DNA of 64,000 nt from Sipunculus nudus (taxonomy: Eukaryota; Annelida; Sipuncula; Golfingiida; Sipunculidae): positions 1 through 64,000 of the forward strand of contig CM049316.1 of NCBI GenBank assembly GCA_026874595.1, written 5' to 3'. A program made the translations under genes and the position numbers. Numbering within the stretch: position 1 is the first letter of the stretch; each line of letters starts with the position of its first letter. Below, in pieces: positions 13,605 through 24,276 of the stretch. The notes beneath the pieces are model-generated. The model worked only from the letters and a program-made list of their open reading frames with translations. It did no database searches and was not told the origin of the DNA.

Positions 13605-14475
13605 AGGTTCAGTAATATATGTTTTTTTTTTTCTTATATGTGTGCGAGTGGTCTAACAGGTTCAGTTATATATATTTTTTTCTAGTATGTGTGTGGGTGC
13701 TCTTGTAGGTTCAGTAATATATGATGTAATATATATTTTCTTGTATGTATGTGTGCTCTTGCAGGATCAGTAATATATATTTTTTTGTACGTGTGTGAGT
13801 GCTCTTGCAGGTTCAGTAAAATGTTTTTTTTTTGTATGTGTGTGGGTGCTCTTGCACGATCAGAAATAAGTTTTTTTTGTATGTGTGTGGGTGCTCTTGC
13901 ACGATCAGAAATAAGTTTTTTTTGTATGTGTGTGGGTGCTCTTGCAGGTTCAGTAATATGTTTTTTTGTATGTGTATGGGTGCTCTTGCAGGTTCAGTAA
14001 TATGTTTTTTTGTATGTGTATGGGTGCTCTTGCAGGTTCAGTAATATGTTTTTTTGTATGTATGTGGGTGCTCTTGCAGGTTCAGTTATATATATATATA
14101 TATATATTTCTTGTATGTATATGGGGGGCGTTTGCAGGTGCAGTTATATATATTTTTTTTCTTGTATGTATGTGAGTGCTCTTGTAGGTTCAGTAATATA
14201 TGTTTTTTTTCCTTGTATGTGAGTGGGTGCTATTGCAGGATCAGTAATATATGTTTTTGTATTGTATGTGTGTGAGTGCTCTTGCAGGTTCAGTTAAATA
14301 TGTTTTTTTTTTGTATGTTTGTGGGTGCTCTTGCAGTTTCAGTAATATATATATATTTTTTTGTATGTGTGTGAGTGCTCTTGCAGGTTCAGTTATATGG
14401 TTTTTTTATGTGTGTGGGTGCTCTTGCAGGTTCAGTAATATATGTTTTTTTATAGTGTGTGCAAGTGTATTGCAA
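13605..14475. repeat. 44-bp T-rich tandem repeat (about 20 copies)
   Basis: Imperfect copies of a 44-bp unit with a core 'gggtgctcttgcaggttcag' followed by 'taatatg', a run of 6-10 T and 'gtatgtgtg'. Length varies through the T tracts and TA stretches. Each unit contains 'cttgcaggttcag', which resembles a 3' splice acceptor, but there is no coding context. The overlapping 60-85 codon ORFs inside it differ only by frame and are artefacts. Confidence 0.93.
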
Positions 14476-15582
14476 TCTACATGGTTAAAATATATTACTA
14501 GTTGATGATGTACAAGTCCAGGAAGGCTGGGGACATTTTATTTTCACGGCAACATGGCAGTCGTTCAACCCACCACGTAGCCAAGGTCTGACTATTACGT
14601 TACTATGGTAGCCTGATACATCCATAGCATTGCTAGGAGGTAGCTAGTACTCTCAACCGTGGTGTCAGTGTTATGCTACTGGGCGTTTCGGATCGGACGT
14701 TTGACCATTTAAGCTTTGGGTGATAAATGGTGGGGGCCTATTAACACATATAACAAACACTTTTTTATTATTAAGCATTTTTGTTGGAAGCCAAATTCTA
14801 AAAATTTCTTCAATTTATCTTCTTTAGGCATTAAACTTTAAATTGGTGACTCAAATCATAAAACTTTATCTGATTACTATACATTTGGATAGTATAAGTA
14901 TAGTATAAATCACATTTCTGACCCTTTGCAACTACTTTGTTGACCTAATTTAACCTACTTGGTTTAAAATGAGATGCAGGATATTTTGGAGGGGTTTACG
15001 GTTTTCTTGTGTTTACTGTTATTTTTGTCATTGTGTGAATTGAGATGAGACTAAAACAAAACCTTCTTGGTCGTCATCATCATATTGATTATTATAAGAA
15101 AATAAATTTCAAATCGATTTTTAGTTGAAAAATGAGTCGACCGCAGAAGCCTTTTATATATTATACACTTTACCTAAATAGAAGGGGACATTGCTGTGTT
15201 AGTAGTATAATGTCTCTAAATCTCGGGACACCTAAAATAGTTGACATTGAAATAGTTTCAGCTGATACACTGAACTGTATAACTCCCATGATTTTAGGCA
15301 AAAAATGCTTTTTTGTACTAATATAGTTGTCAAACACCGCGAGCAAATGCGATGTCTGCCAAATGCAATACAAGTAATTTTACGAACATCAACAACACAA
15401 GTAGTTTATCTAATCTTGTCTTTCTATTGCCCATACTAAGTCTTAAAATCTATAGTAAAAGCTCAACAAATTCTGACAGTGACATTATCAAATTTGCACC
15501 CTTCTTTCGCCTTCCATATCCAACTATGCCTTTTGACTTAATAGCCTCTGGCTTAAAACCGATGTAAATATCATGTCAAGTA
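14476..15582. other. Single-copy DNA, no supported gene
   Basis: AT-rich unique sequence. Short ORFs of 64-71 codons occur on both strands around 15132-15567. None has a recognisable domain, and the two strands are about equally open, so I do not call them. A decayed transposon fragment read on the minus strand is possible but unproven. Confidence 0.5.
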
Positions 15583-15687
<105 letters not shown>

Positions 15688-15868
15688 GAACAATGTTCGG
15701 GTCGGGCCGTTAGCAAAAGATTTGTCAAAGTGTATAATTAAATATTCCCAGTCACCCCATAGTACTTTCGTTAATTTATCTCAGTAAATGCACAGATATT
15801 TTATATCATTATAAATTACATTTTAAGCTATACGCATAAGGGTTTTTCCGGGGTCAGCTGTGCAATAT

Positions 15869-15923
15869 TTATATATATATGCAATATTTATATATATATA
15901 TATATATACACACATATATATAT

Positions 15924-15978
<55 letters not shown>
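15869..15978. repeat. (TA)n microsatellite next to the miniature retroelement
   Basis: A TA-rich tract with small 'cacaca' and 'gcaat' interruptions ends about 20 bp before the retroelement insertion at 16001. Confidence 0.95.
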
Positions 15979-15980
<2 letters not shown>

Positions 15981-16000
15981 TTGATATAAATTATATATAC

Positions 16001-16157
16001 TGTTACGGGATGCACATAAAACCGGACCGAACTGTCTTGCTAGTGAAGCCTGCTTTGCTAGCGAAGCGGTTGGTTCGCCGGACTTGTACGCCACCGACCT
16101 GGGTTCGACTCCCGGATTGACCCAGGATTTTCCCCTCATTTATTTACCTTCGTAACA
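16001..16157 (+). repeat. 5' LTR of the TRIM element
   Basis: 157 bp from TGTTACGGGATG to CTTCGTAACA. It aligns end to end with 16281-16438, with scattered substitutions and a 1-bp indel near the start, so the two LTRs have diverged modestly since insertion. Confidence 0.88.
16059..16131 (+). promoter_or_regulatory. tRNA-like Pol III promoter (A box, B box, T4) in the 5' LTR
   Basis: TAGCGAAGCGG at 16059-16069 fits the A-box consensus TRGYNNARNGG at every position. GGTTCGACTCC at 16102-16112 fits the B-box consensus GGTTCGANTCC exactly. The 32-bp gap is normal for tRNA genes. A T4 run at 16128-16131 could end a short Pol III transcript inside the LTR. A folded tRNA is not evident, so this is tRNA-related sequence rather than a functional tRNA. 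Confidence 0.75.
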
Positions 16158-16160
16158 AAA

Positions 16161-16172
16161 TGGGGGCTCGTC
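16161..16172 (+). other. Primer-binding site, tRNA-Pro type
   Basis: TGGGGGCTCGTC, 3 bp after the 5' LTR, equals the first 12 bases of the well-known tRNA-Pro primer site of gammaretroviruses. The match ends at base 12. Confidence 0.8.
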
Positions 16173-16269
16173 TAACGTGACGGTCAACTTCCCTGTGGCC
16201 CAGGGAATAAGCTCACCAAAGTGTGACTCCTGGGGAAAATTAGTCTTGTTCTGATAGCAGAACGCTCTT

Positions 16270-16278
16270 AAGAGGGGG
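16270..16278 (+). other. Polypurine tract of the TRIM element
   Basis: AAGAGGGGG ends 2 bp before the aligned start of the 3' LTR and immediately before a TG at 16279, the position expected for a plus-strand primer. Confidence 0.75.
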
Positions 16279-16280
16279 TG

Positions 16281-16438
16281 TGTATACGGGATGCACATAA
16301 AAGCGGACCGAACTGTCTTGCTAGTGAAGCTCGCTTTGCTAGCGAAGCGGTTGGTTCGCCGGACTTCTGCGCCACCGACCGGGCTTCGACTCCTGGATCC
16401 GCCAAGGATTTCCCCCTCATTTATTTGTCTTCGTAACA
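16281..16438 (+). repeat. 3' LTR of the TRIM element
   Basis: 158 bp from TGTATACGGG to TTCGTAACA, homologous to 16001-16157. Its A box (16340-16350) is unchanged; its B box (16383-16393) carries one substitution, GCTTCGACTCC. Confidence 0.88.
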
Positions 16439-16442
16439 ATAC

Positions 16443-17650
16443 CGATACCAATATGCAACAATATAGACTCGAATGCCGCCGTCTTCGCGTAGTTTTCCTC
16501 TGCCATACGAGAGACTGTAAACAGCTGGGCTTGTTTCGGCATTGATTAATGGTGCCCATTTACCTACCTTTAAAAAAAAGGATTTCTGTGATGTCTGGCT
16601 CCCTCTGTGTATATATTAATGATCTATGGGTAATTTGGGTTGTCAAAAGTTCTTTTAAGTCTTTTGTGAAGGATGTATGGAACTTGTTTATCAACAACCA
16701 GTTTGTAAACACAGCAATTTGGACAAACCGGAAAAACATGTAACCTAAGGTTGCATATTTGCGGAGGTAGAAAGGTTATTTGTTGCTAAACGCCATTTGC
16801 AACGCTCTGGCTAATTTGGCTTGCTTCCAGAAGCCCTTGTTGAATATGTTTGATTATTTTGGCGAGCCCCCTTATATTATAAACTCCTTGATATAAACAA
16901 AACAAGCAGCCTGTGTGCGATGATATCCATGTTTCTGGCCTATTTTTTGTAAAAGCTCCAAGGGATTACCTTTAGTTTAAAAAGGTCAGACAGGTGATTG
17001 GGCTCCTTAAAGGATGAAAATGGAAACAATGATTGAGTAGAAATGCAAAATTAGTGCAATAAAATTACATTTATCGAAGTAAAAGAAAAGTTTAGTTAAT
17101 ATAGACAATTTTCCTTTTAAAATAATGCTATAAATGTTTTTTTTTTCAGTTGCACCGCCTAGTGTCAACGACCGTCATTTACCGGACATTTCATCCACTA
17201 CCCAAAGGGCGACGTATGTGTCTGCTCACTTTACAGCTAACACAGCCAGACGTTCAACTAGGGACCGCTTTGCAAGTTTTCTAGACAGCTTCGTCTACTG
17301 CTACAGGTTCTTGAGATGACTACATGAGGGGACAGTCGTCAATAACAGCCTAACAGTAGCGCATACAGGGAAGGCTGTATAATATGGAAAGCCGATGATT
17401 TCTTGTGCTGCAGCTGCTTTGGTTAAATTCTGGTAAAAGTAAAAGGTGTGATTTAACATAATTTCTCAGATCAGGCAGAACTTCCCTGGTGGTGCCATCA
17501 ACCTGGACGACCTGCGGGAGCGTAGCTACGGTACCAGTGTAGTTGGTATTTGGTATGGATGTATAAACACCTGTTTGAATCTGTACTACGTATCTGGTCA
17601 CTGGGCATATAAAAAATTTTTTAACAAGAACCATAGACAAATCAAACAAC
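16443..17650. other. Upstream flank of the GPCR gene, possible 5' UTR exon
   Basis: No coding region is supported. A pyrimidine tract ending 'ttttttttttcag' with AG at 17148-17149 could be a 3' splice site starting a 5' UTR exon that runs to the GPCR start at 17651. No TATA box or CpG-like promoter stands out, so the transcription start is probably further upstream. Confidence 0.45.
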
Positions 17651-18766
17651 ATGGATATTGACAGGATGAGCACACAAAACCACTCATTGTCATATAATAG
17701 CAGTGATTGGCAACCAAATGGTTCCGTGTACGGAGGTAACTTTTCCGACTTGGTGTACGACGGTAACTTCACACATTACGGTTTATCTGACAGTGAGGTA
17801 ATGTTCTATATTATTCTATGGACCTATGTTGCTCCGACGCTCTTCGGATTAATATTCGTCATTGGTTCTTTAGGAAATGCCTTGGTGTTGTATGTAATTA
17901 TCAAGAACCCACAGCTGAGGTCTACTACAAACATGTTACTCTTTAACCTTGCCCTGGCGGATTTGTTATATTTTCTGCTCTGCATGCCCGTCACTGTGTA
18001 TAAGTATGCACATTCATCATGGACCTTTGGTGATGCAATGTGCAAAATTACAAAATACGTCACGTTCGTAACAGTCTACGTCACAATATGGACCTTGGTC
18101 AGTATATCCTTGCTCCGGTACATGGCGGTGGTCTTGTCAGCAAAAACAGCAAAGTTTCGGACCACTGTCAATGCGGTGATCGTTGGTGTCTGTCTTTGGG
18201 TGACAAGCACGGTATTAAATGTGCCGGTTATTTACATAAGCCGAGTAAAGAGCATTGATGTTCATGCTTACTGCGGAGTGAATAACAGCTCCATGGGCCC
18301 ACTTTTGATGACATTTTTCGTGTTTGCTTACGCCGTTCCTTTGGCATTAATCGGCATCATGTACTTCATGATCATCGTTTTCTTGTCGCGGACCAAAGGG
18401 AACAGCTCCGTCACAGTCGCCAGCTCCAGGATCAGGAACCTCCGGGCATGCAAAATGGTCGTCATGGTCATCGTTGTGTTTGGGTTGTCATGGTTACCAT
18501 ATCATATCCAATCTCTGCTAGTGTATTTCGGGGCCTCACTTCCGAGCGGTCCGCTTTATGAATTGTTCAGAATATTGTGGGAATGTATGGCCTATGGGAA
18601 TTCATGCGCAAACCCGATCATATATAGCTTTGCATCACGGGATTTCCGTATGTGTTTCAAGAAGGTATTTATGTGTCGCAGACGAAGTGAAGAACAGAGA
18701 CAACAAATACCCCTGGACGAGACTATCCGTACAGACTTTGAGACCGAAAAGACCACGCTTATGTGA
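17651..18766 (+). CDS. Rhodopsin-family neuropeptide GPCR, allatostatin-A/galanin receptor-like
   Basis: A single exon encodes 371 residues with seven hydrophobic segments. The N-terminus has five N-glycosylation sequons (N10, N16, N23, N30, N39). TM1 holds GN at 75-76, TM2 LALAD with D104, TM3 begins near C131 (disulphide partner C208 in loop 2), TM4 has W183, TM5 P230, TM6 the SWLPYH motif at 280-285, and TM7 NPIIY at 321-325; cysteines 335 and 342 could be palmitoylated. The RSTTN loop, the WLPYH motif and the TM7 NSxxNPIIY pattern fit the galanin/allatostatin-A group (family knowledge). The ligand is unknown. The DRY motif is LRY (155-157), so the key acidic residue is missing. The start has a good Kozak context (caacATGG); Met6 is a weaker alternative. 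AATAAA signals follow. It stands alone among satellites. Confidence 0.92.
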   Translation: MDIDRMSTQNHSLSYNSSDWQPNGSVYGGNFSDLVYDGNFTHYGLSDSEVMFYIILWTYVAPTLFGLIFVIGSLGNALVLYVIIKNPQLRSTTNMLLFNLALADLLYFLLCMPVTVYKYAHSSWTFGDAMCKITKYVTFVTVYVTIWTLVSISLLRYMAVVLSAKTAKFRTTVNAVIVGVCLWVTSTVLNVPVIYISRVKSIDVHAYCGVNNSSMGPLLMTFFVFAYAVPLALIGIMYFMIIVFLSRTKGNSSVTVASSRIRNLRACKMVVMVIVVFGLSWLPYHIQSLLVYFGASLPSGPLYELFRILWECMAYGNSCANPIIYSFASRDFRMCFKKVFMCRRRSEEQRQQIPLDETIRTDFETEKTTLM

Positions 18767-19910
18767 CAAGTTGGGCCTTTAGAATCAGTGGACATATGCT
18801 CCTACATTCTATCCAGATTTACCTCGTGCCTGAACTGTTTGCATTCTGATGCCGACTTTGATGTGAACGGATTTCCGAACAGATCTCTACTTACAAGTCA
18901 TACAAAGAGGGGTGACGCCTGTAAAATAATGTCCATGTCAGGATGTGTACTCAAAAGAAGGCATGGTGAGCAGCGACATGCATGCTGCGATATCCATAAT
19001 AAAAATCCAAAATCAGAGGAATATTCCACAACCTACAAACGTTGAATGACGGTACGGTTTTTATCATAAGCTTATGCGTTTGTTTTTTAAGACGGTACAT
19101 GACAGGCTTTGGTCTGTCTGACACTTAACGCTCGTCCCATGGCCTGAGCCGAGGAAATGTCACAGGTCCTATTACATTCTCCCTGCGAGACTAAACTAAG
19201 TCACTGTGACCTGTATTCTTTGTGCAGCCCAGCGAAAATAAAAGCCTGTACAACTCAGGACGGAAGTATCTTGTAAGTAAATATTCAATAAATGCTGAAT
19301 GGTTTGTCACGAAATGTTATGTTTGTTAGTCTTGGAGAACTTTAACTGCTGCACCAGACTAGTAACTTATATATTCGAAAGTCGAAAAATGGGATCCATG
19401 ACGATTTGTGGATTTGCTTTTGTGGAATAATCGGCAGACCTTCTATCATTATGACGACGTTAAGAGGACTATGTATTTGAGCCTCGTTCTGACTGAACTA
19501 TCTATATATCCTTAATCAGCGTGGACAGTTCAGCAAAGAGAAAAAAAAAAGATGTGGTTCTCACGCCGGCATTACAAAATATCTTCCATACATTTTAGAA
19601 GGAAGAAAGTTTTCCCATCACTGGAAAGGGATTATTGACGGCCTTTGTCACAGTATCGGTGATTTATTTTGATCTTGACATCATGCTAGCCAATCCACCT
19701 CATGTACAATACGCCTTTACATTAGAGAATCGGACATGATTACGGCTAATTTCATCATAACTGCTGAATGACAAATTGTTATTGGTAAAACTCGGGCCAG
19801 GCATAGCACAATAACAACATGGAGATGTTCATATACCCAGCAGTCTCTACACACATACAAACATGATTGCATTCATCCTGTGCTACACAAAATAAGTCAG
19901 TGGTATTATT
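18767..19910 (+). other. GPCR 3' UTR and flank with three AATAAA signals
   Basis: Unique sequence after the GPCR stop. AATAAA occurs at 18998-19003, 19237-19242 and 19287-19292, any of which could direct polyadenylation of the GPCR mRNA. The rest to 19910 shows no gene. Confidence 0.6.
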
Positions 19911-20275
19911 GTATAACAGGTAACCGTACTCTTGTCTGTACATGTAATTATAACAGGTAGCTGTACTCGTGTCTGTGCTTGAAACTATAACAGGTAACCG
20001 TCCTCGTGTCTGTACATGTAACTATAACAGGTAACCGTCACCGCGTCTGTATATGTAAGGTAACCGTCATCGTGTCTGTACATGTAAGTATAACAGGTAA
20101 CCGTCCTCGTCCCTTCACATGTAACTATAACAGGTAACCGTCCTCGTGTCTGAACATGTAACTATAACAGGTAACCGTCCTCGTCCCTGCACATGTAACT
20201 ATAACAGGTAACGTCCTCGTGTCTGAACATGTAACTATAACAGGTAACCGTCCTCGTTTCTGAACATGTAACTAT
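19911..20275. repeat. 37-bp tandem repeat (about 10 copies)
   Basis: Units of 37 bp with core 'ataacaggtaaccgtcctcg' followed by 'tgtctgtacatgtaact'. One copy is shortened near 20050. Non-coding. Confidence 0.93.
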
Positions 20276-20351
20276 TGAATGAGCCCCTCTGCATCTATGG
20301 ACAGTACGTTTGCCCTTAATACGGACCCGCTTTTCTTGCAGGAGAATAGGC

Positions 20352-23300
20352 GACTGAGTGTTAATTACCAACATACAGACTGAGTGCTAATTACCCACAT
20401 ACAGACTGAGTGTTAATTACATACCTACAGACTGAGTGTTAATTACCCACATACAGACTGAGTGTTAATTACATACCTACAGACTGAGTGTTTGTTACCC
20501 ACATACAGTCTGAGTGTTAATTACCCACAGACAGACTGAGTGTTTGTTACCCACATACAGTCTGAGTGTTAATTACCCACAGACAGACTGAGTGTTAATT
20601 ACCCACATACAGACCGAGTGTTAATTACCCACATACAGACTGAGTGTTGATTACCCACGTACAGACTGAGTGTTAATTACCAACATACAGACTGAGTGTT
20701 AATTACACACATACAGTCTGAGTGTTTATTACCCACATACAGACTGAGTGTTAATTACCCACATACAGACTGAGTGTTAATTACCCACATACAGACTGAG
20801 TGTTAATTACCCACATACAGACTGAGTGTTAATTACCCACATACAGACTGAGTGTTGATTACCCACGTACAGACTGAGTGTTAATTACCAACATACAGAC
20901 TGAGTGTTAATTACACACATACAGTCTGAGTGTTTATTACCCACATACAGACTGAGTGTTAATTACCCACATACAGACTGAGTGTTAATTACCCACATAC
21001 AGACTGAGTGTTAATTACCCACATACAGACTGAGTGTTAATTACCCACATACAGAATGAGTGTTAATTACCCACATACAAACTGAGTGTTAATTACCCAC
21101 ATACAGACTGAGTGTTAATTACCCACAAACAGACTGAGTGTTAATTACACACATACAGATTGAGTGTTAATTACCCACATACAGACTGACTGTTAATTAC
21201 ACACATACAGACTGAGTGTTAATTACACACATACAGACTGAGTGTTAATTACACACATACAGAACGAGTGTTGATTACCCACATACAGACTGAGTGTTAA
21301 TTACACACATACAGACTGAGTGTTAATTACACACATACAGACTGAGTGTTAATTACACACATACAGACTGAGTGTTAATTACCCACAAACAGACTGAGTG
21401 TTAATTACCCACAAACAGACTGAGTGTAAATTACCCACAAACAGACTGAGTGTTAATTACACACATACAGACTGGGTGGTAATTACCCACAAACAGACTG
21501 AGTATTAATTACACACATACAGACTGAGTGGTAATTACCCACATACAGACTGAGTGTTAATTACCCACATACAAACTGAGTGTTAATTACCCACATACAG
21601 ACTGAGTGTTAATTACACACATACAGACTGAGTGTTAATTACACACATACAGACTGAGTGTTAATTACCCACAAACAGACTGACTGTTAATTACACACAT
21701 ACAGACTGAGTGTAAATTACACACATACAGACTGAGTGTTAATTACCCACATACAGAATGAGTGTTAATTCACACATACAGACTGAATGTTAATTACCCA
21801 CATACAGACTGAGTGTTAATTACCCACAAACAGACTGAGTGTTAATTACACACATACAGACTGAGTGTTAATTACACACATACAGGCTGAGTGTTAATTA
21901 CACACATACAGACTGAGTGTTAATTACCCACAAACAGACTGAGTGTTAATTACCCACAAACAGACTGAGTGTTAATTACCCACAAACAGACTGAGTGTTA
22001 ATCACCCACAAACAGACTGTGTGTTAATTACACACATACAGACTGAGTGGTAATTACCCTCATACAAACTGAGTGTTAATTACCCACATACAGACTGAGT
22101 GTTAATTACACACATACAGACTGAGTGTTAATTCACACATACAGACTGAGTGTTAATTACCCACATACAGACTGGGTGTTAATTACCCACAAACAGACTG
22201 ACTGTTAATTACACACATACAGACTGAGTGTTAATTACACGGATACAGACTAAGTGTTAATTACCCACAAACAGACTGTGTGTTAATTACCCACAAACAG
22301 ACTGAGTGTTAATTACACACATACAGACTGAGTGTTAATTCACACATACAGACTGAGTGTTAATTACCCACATACAGACTGAGTGTTAATTACCCACAAA
22401 CAGTCTGACTGTTAATTAAACACATACAGACTGAGTGTTTATTACACGGATACAAACTGAGTGTTAATTACCCACAAACAGACTGTGTGTTAATTACCCA
22501 CAAACAGACTGAGTGTTAATTACACACATACAGACTGAGTGGTAATTACCCACAAACAGACTGAGTGTTAATTACACACATACAGACTGAGTGTTAATTA
22601 CCCACAAACAGACTGAGCGTTAATTACCCACAAACAGACTGAGTGTTAATTACCCACAAACAGACTGAGTGTTAATTACCCACAAACAGACTGAGTGTTA
22701 ATTACCCACAAACAGACTGTGTGTTAATTACACACATACAGACTGAGCGGTAATTACCCTCATACAAACTGAGTGTTTATTACCCACATACAGACTGAGT
22801 GTTAATTACACACATACAGACTGAGTGTTAATTCACACATACAGACTGAGTGTTAATTTCCCACATACAGACTGAGTGTTAATTACCCACAAACAGACTG
22901 AGTGTTAATTACACACATACAGACTGAGTGTTAATTACCCACAAACAGACTGACTGTTAATTACACACATACAGACTGAGTGTTAATTACACGGATACAG
23001 ACTGAGTGTTAATTACCCACAAACAGACTGAGTGTTAATTACCCACAAACAGACTGTGTGTTAATTACCCACAAACAGACTGAGTGTAAATTACACACAT
23101 ACAGACTGAGTGGTAATTACCCACAAACAGACTGAGTGTTAATTACACACATACAGACTGAGTGGTAATTACCAACATACAGACAGAGTGTTAATTACAC
23201 ACATACAGACTGAGTGTTAATTACCCACATACAAACTGAGTGTTAATTACACACATACAGACTGAGTGTTAATTACACACATACAGACTGAGTGTTAATT

Positions 23301-23776
23301 ACACACATACAGACTGAGTGTTAATTACCCACAAACAGACTGAGTGTTAATTACCCACAAACAGACTGAGTGTAAATTACCCACAAACAGACTGAGTGTT
23401 AATTACACACATACAGACTGGGTGGTAATTACCCACAAACAGACTGAGTATTAATTACACACATACAGACTGACTGTTAATTACACACATACAGACTGAG
23501 TGTTAATTACACGGATACAGACTGAGTGTTAATTACCCACAAACAGACTGAGCGTTAATTACCCACAAACAGACTGAGTGTTAATTACCCACATACAGAC
23601 TGAGTGTTAATTACCCACAAACAGACTGAATGTTAATTACCCACAAACAGACTGTGTGTTAATTACACACATACAGACTGAGTGGTAATTACCCTCATAC
23701 AAACTGAGTGTTTATTACCCACATACAGACTGAGTGTTAATTACACACATACAGACTGAGTGTTAATTCACACATA
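20352..23776. repeat. 26-bp satellite array (about 132 copies), ends at a gap
   Basis: Tandem 26-bp units with core 'acagactgagtgttaattac' and an ending that alternates mainly between ccacat, acacat and ccacaaa-type variants. An eight-unit block containing 'gttgattacccacgtacag' is repeated exactly 208 bp apart (20646 and 20854), and the 'ggtaattaccctcatacaa' variant returns near 22050, 22750 and 23685, showing higher-order organisation. The array runs into the N gap, so its true length is unknown. Confidence 0.96.
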
Positions 23777-24276
23777 NNNNNNNNNNNNNNNNNNNNNNNN
23801 NNNNNNNNNNNNNNNNNNNNNNNNNNNNNNNNNNNNNNNNNNNNNNNNNNNNNNNNNNNNNNNNNNNNNNNNNNNNNNNNNNNNNNNNNNNNNNNNNNNN
23901 NNNNNNNNNNNNNNNNNNNNNNNNNNNNNNNNNNNNNNNNNNNNNNNNNNNNNNNNNNNNNNNNNNNNNNNNNNNNNNNNNNNNNNNNNNNNNNNNNNNN
24001 NNNNNNNNNNNNNNNNNNNNNNNNNNNNNNNNNNNNNNNNNNNNNNNNNNNNNNNNNNNNNNNNNNNNNNNNNNNNNNNNNNNNNNNNNNNNNNNNNNNN
24101 NNNNNNNNNNNNNNNNNNNNNNNNNNNNNNNNNNNNNNNNNNNNNNNNNNNNNNNNNNNNNNNNNNNNNNNNNNNNNNNNNNNNNNNNNNNNNNNNNNNN
24201 NNNNNNNNNNNNNNNNNNNNNNNNNNNNNNNNNNNNNNNNNNNNNNNNNNNNNNNNNNNNNNNNNNNNNNNNNNNN
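23777..24276. other. Assembly gap (500 N)
   Basis: Exactly 500 N, a conventional placeholder for a gap of unknown size. The 26-bp satellite is on its left and the 129-bp satellite on its right, so both arrays may continue inside. Confidence 1.

Larger units (their letters stand above)
16001..16438 (+). mobile_element. Terminal-repeat retrotransposon in miniature (TRIM), complete
   Basis: A 438-bp non-coding element with every structural mark of an LTR retrotransposon. Two direct repeats of 157 and 158 bp begin TGT and end ACA, and the first has inverted ends TGTTACG...CGTAACA. A primer-binding site TGGGGGCTCGTC starts 3 bp after the 5' LTR and matches the classic tRNA-Pro primer sequence over 12 bases. 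A purine tract AAGAGGGGG precedes the 3' LTR. The flanks carry a 4-bp target duplication, 'atac' at 15997-16000 and 16439-16442. The internal region is only about 121 bp and encodes nothing, so movement would need reverse transcriptase and integrase from an autonomous relative (inference from the TRIM class). Both LTRs hold tRNA-like A and B boxes, which is unusual. Confidence 0.88.

Noticed and set aside
13749-14505. Overlapping Cys/Phe-rich ORFs of 69-84 codons
   Set aside because: They are frame-shifted readings of the same 44-bp T-rich repeat.
15132-15567. Two short forward ORFs and one reverse ORF
   Set aside because: No recognisable domain, both strands similarly open, AT-rich context.
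16010-16440. A pair of tRNA-derived SINEs
   Set aside because: The PBS, polypurine tract, TGT...ACA ends and single 4-bp target duplication around the whole unit fit one LTR-type element better than two SINE insertions.
16140-16559. 139-codon minus ORF
   Set aside because: It crosses the internal region and 3' LTR of the TRIM element and has no homology I can recognise.
20352-23776. CRISPR-like array
   Set aside because: Units are directly adjacent without unique spacers, and the context is eukaryotic.
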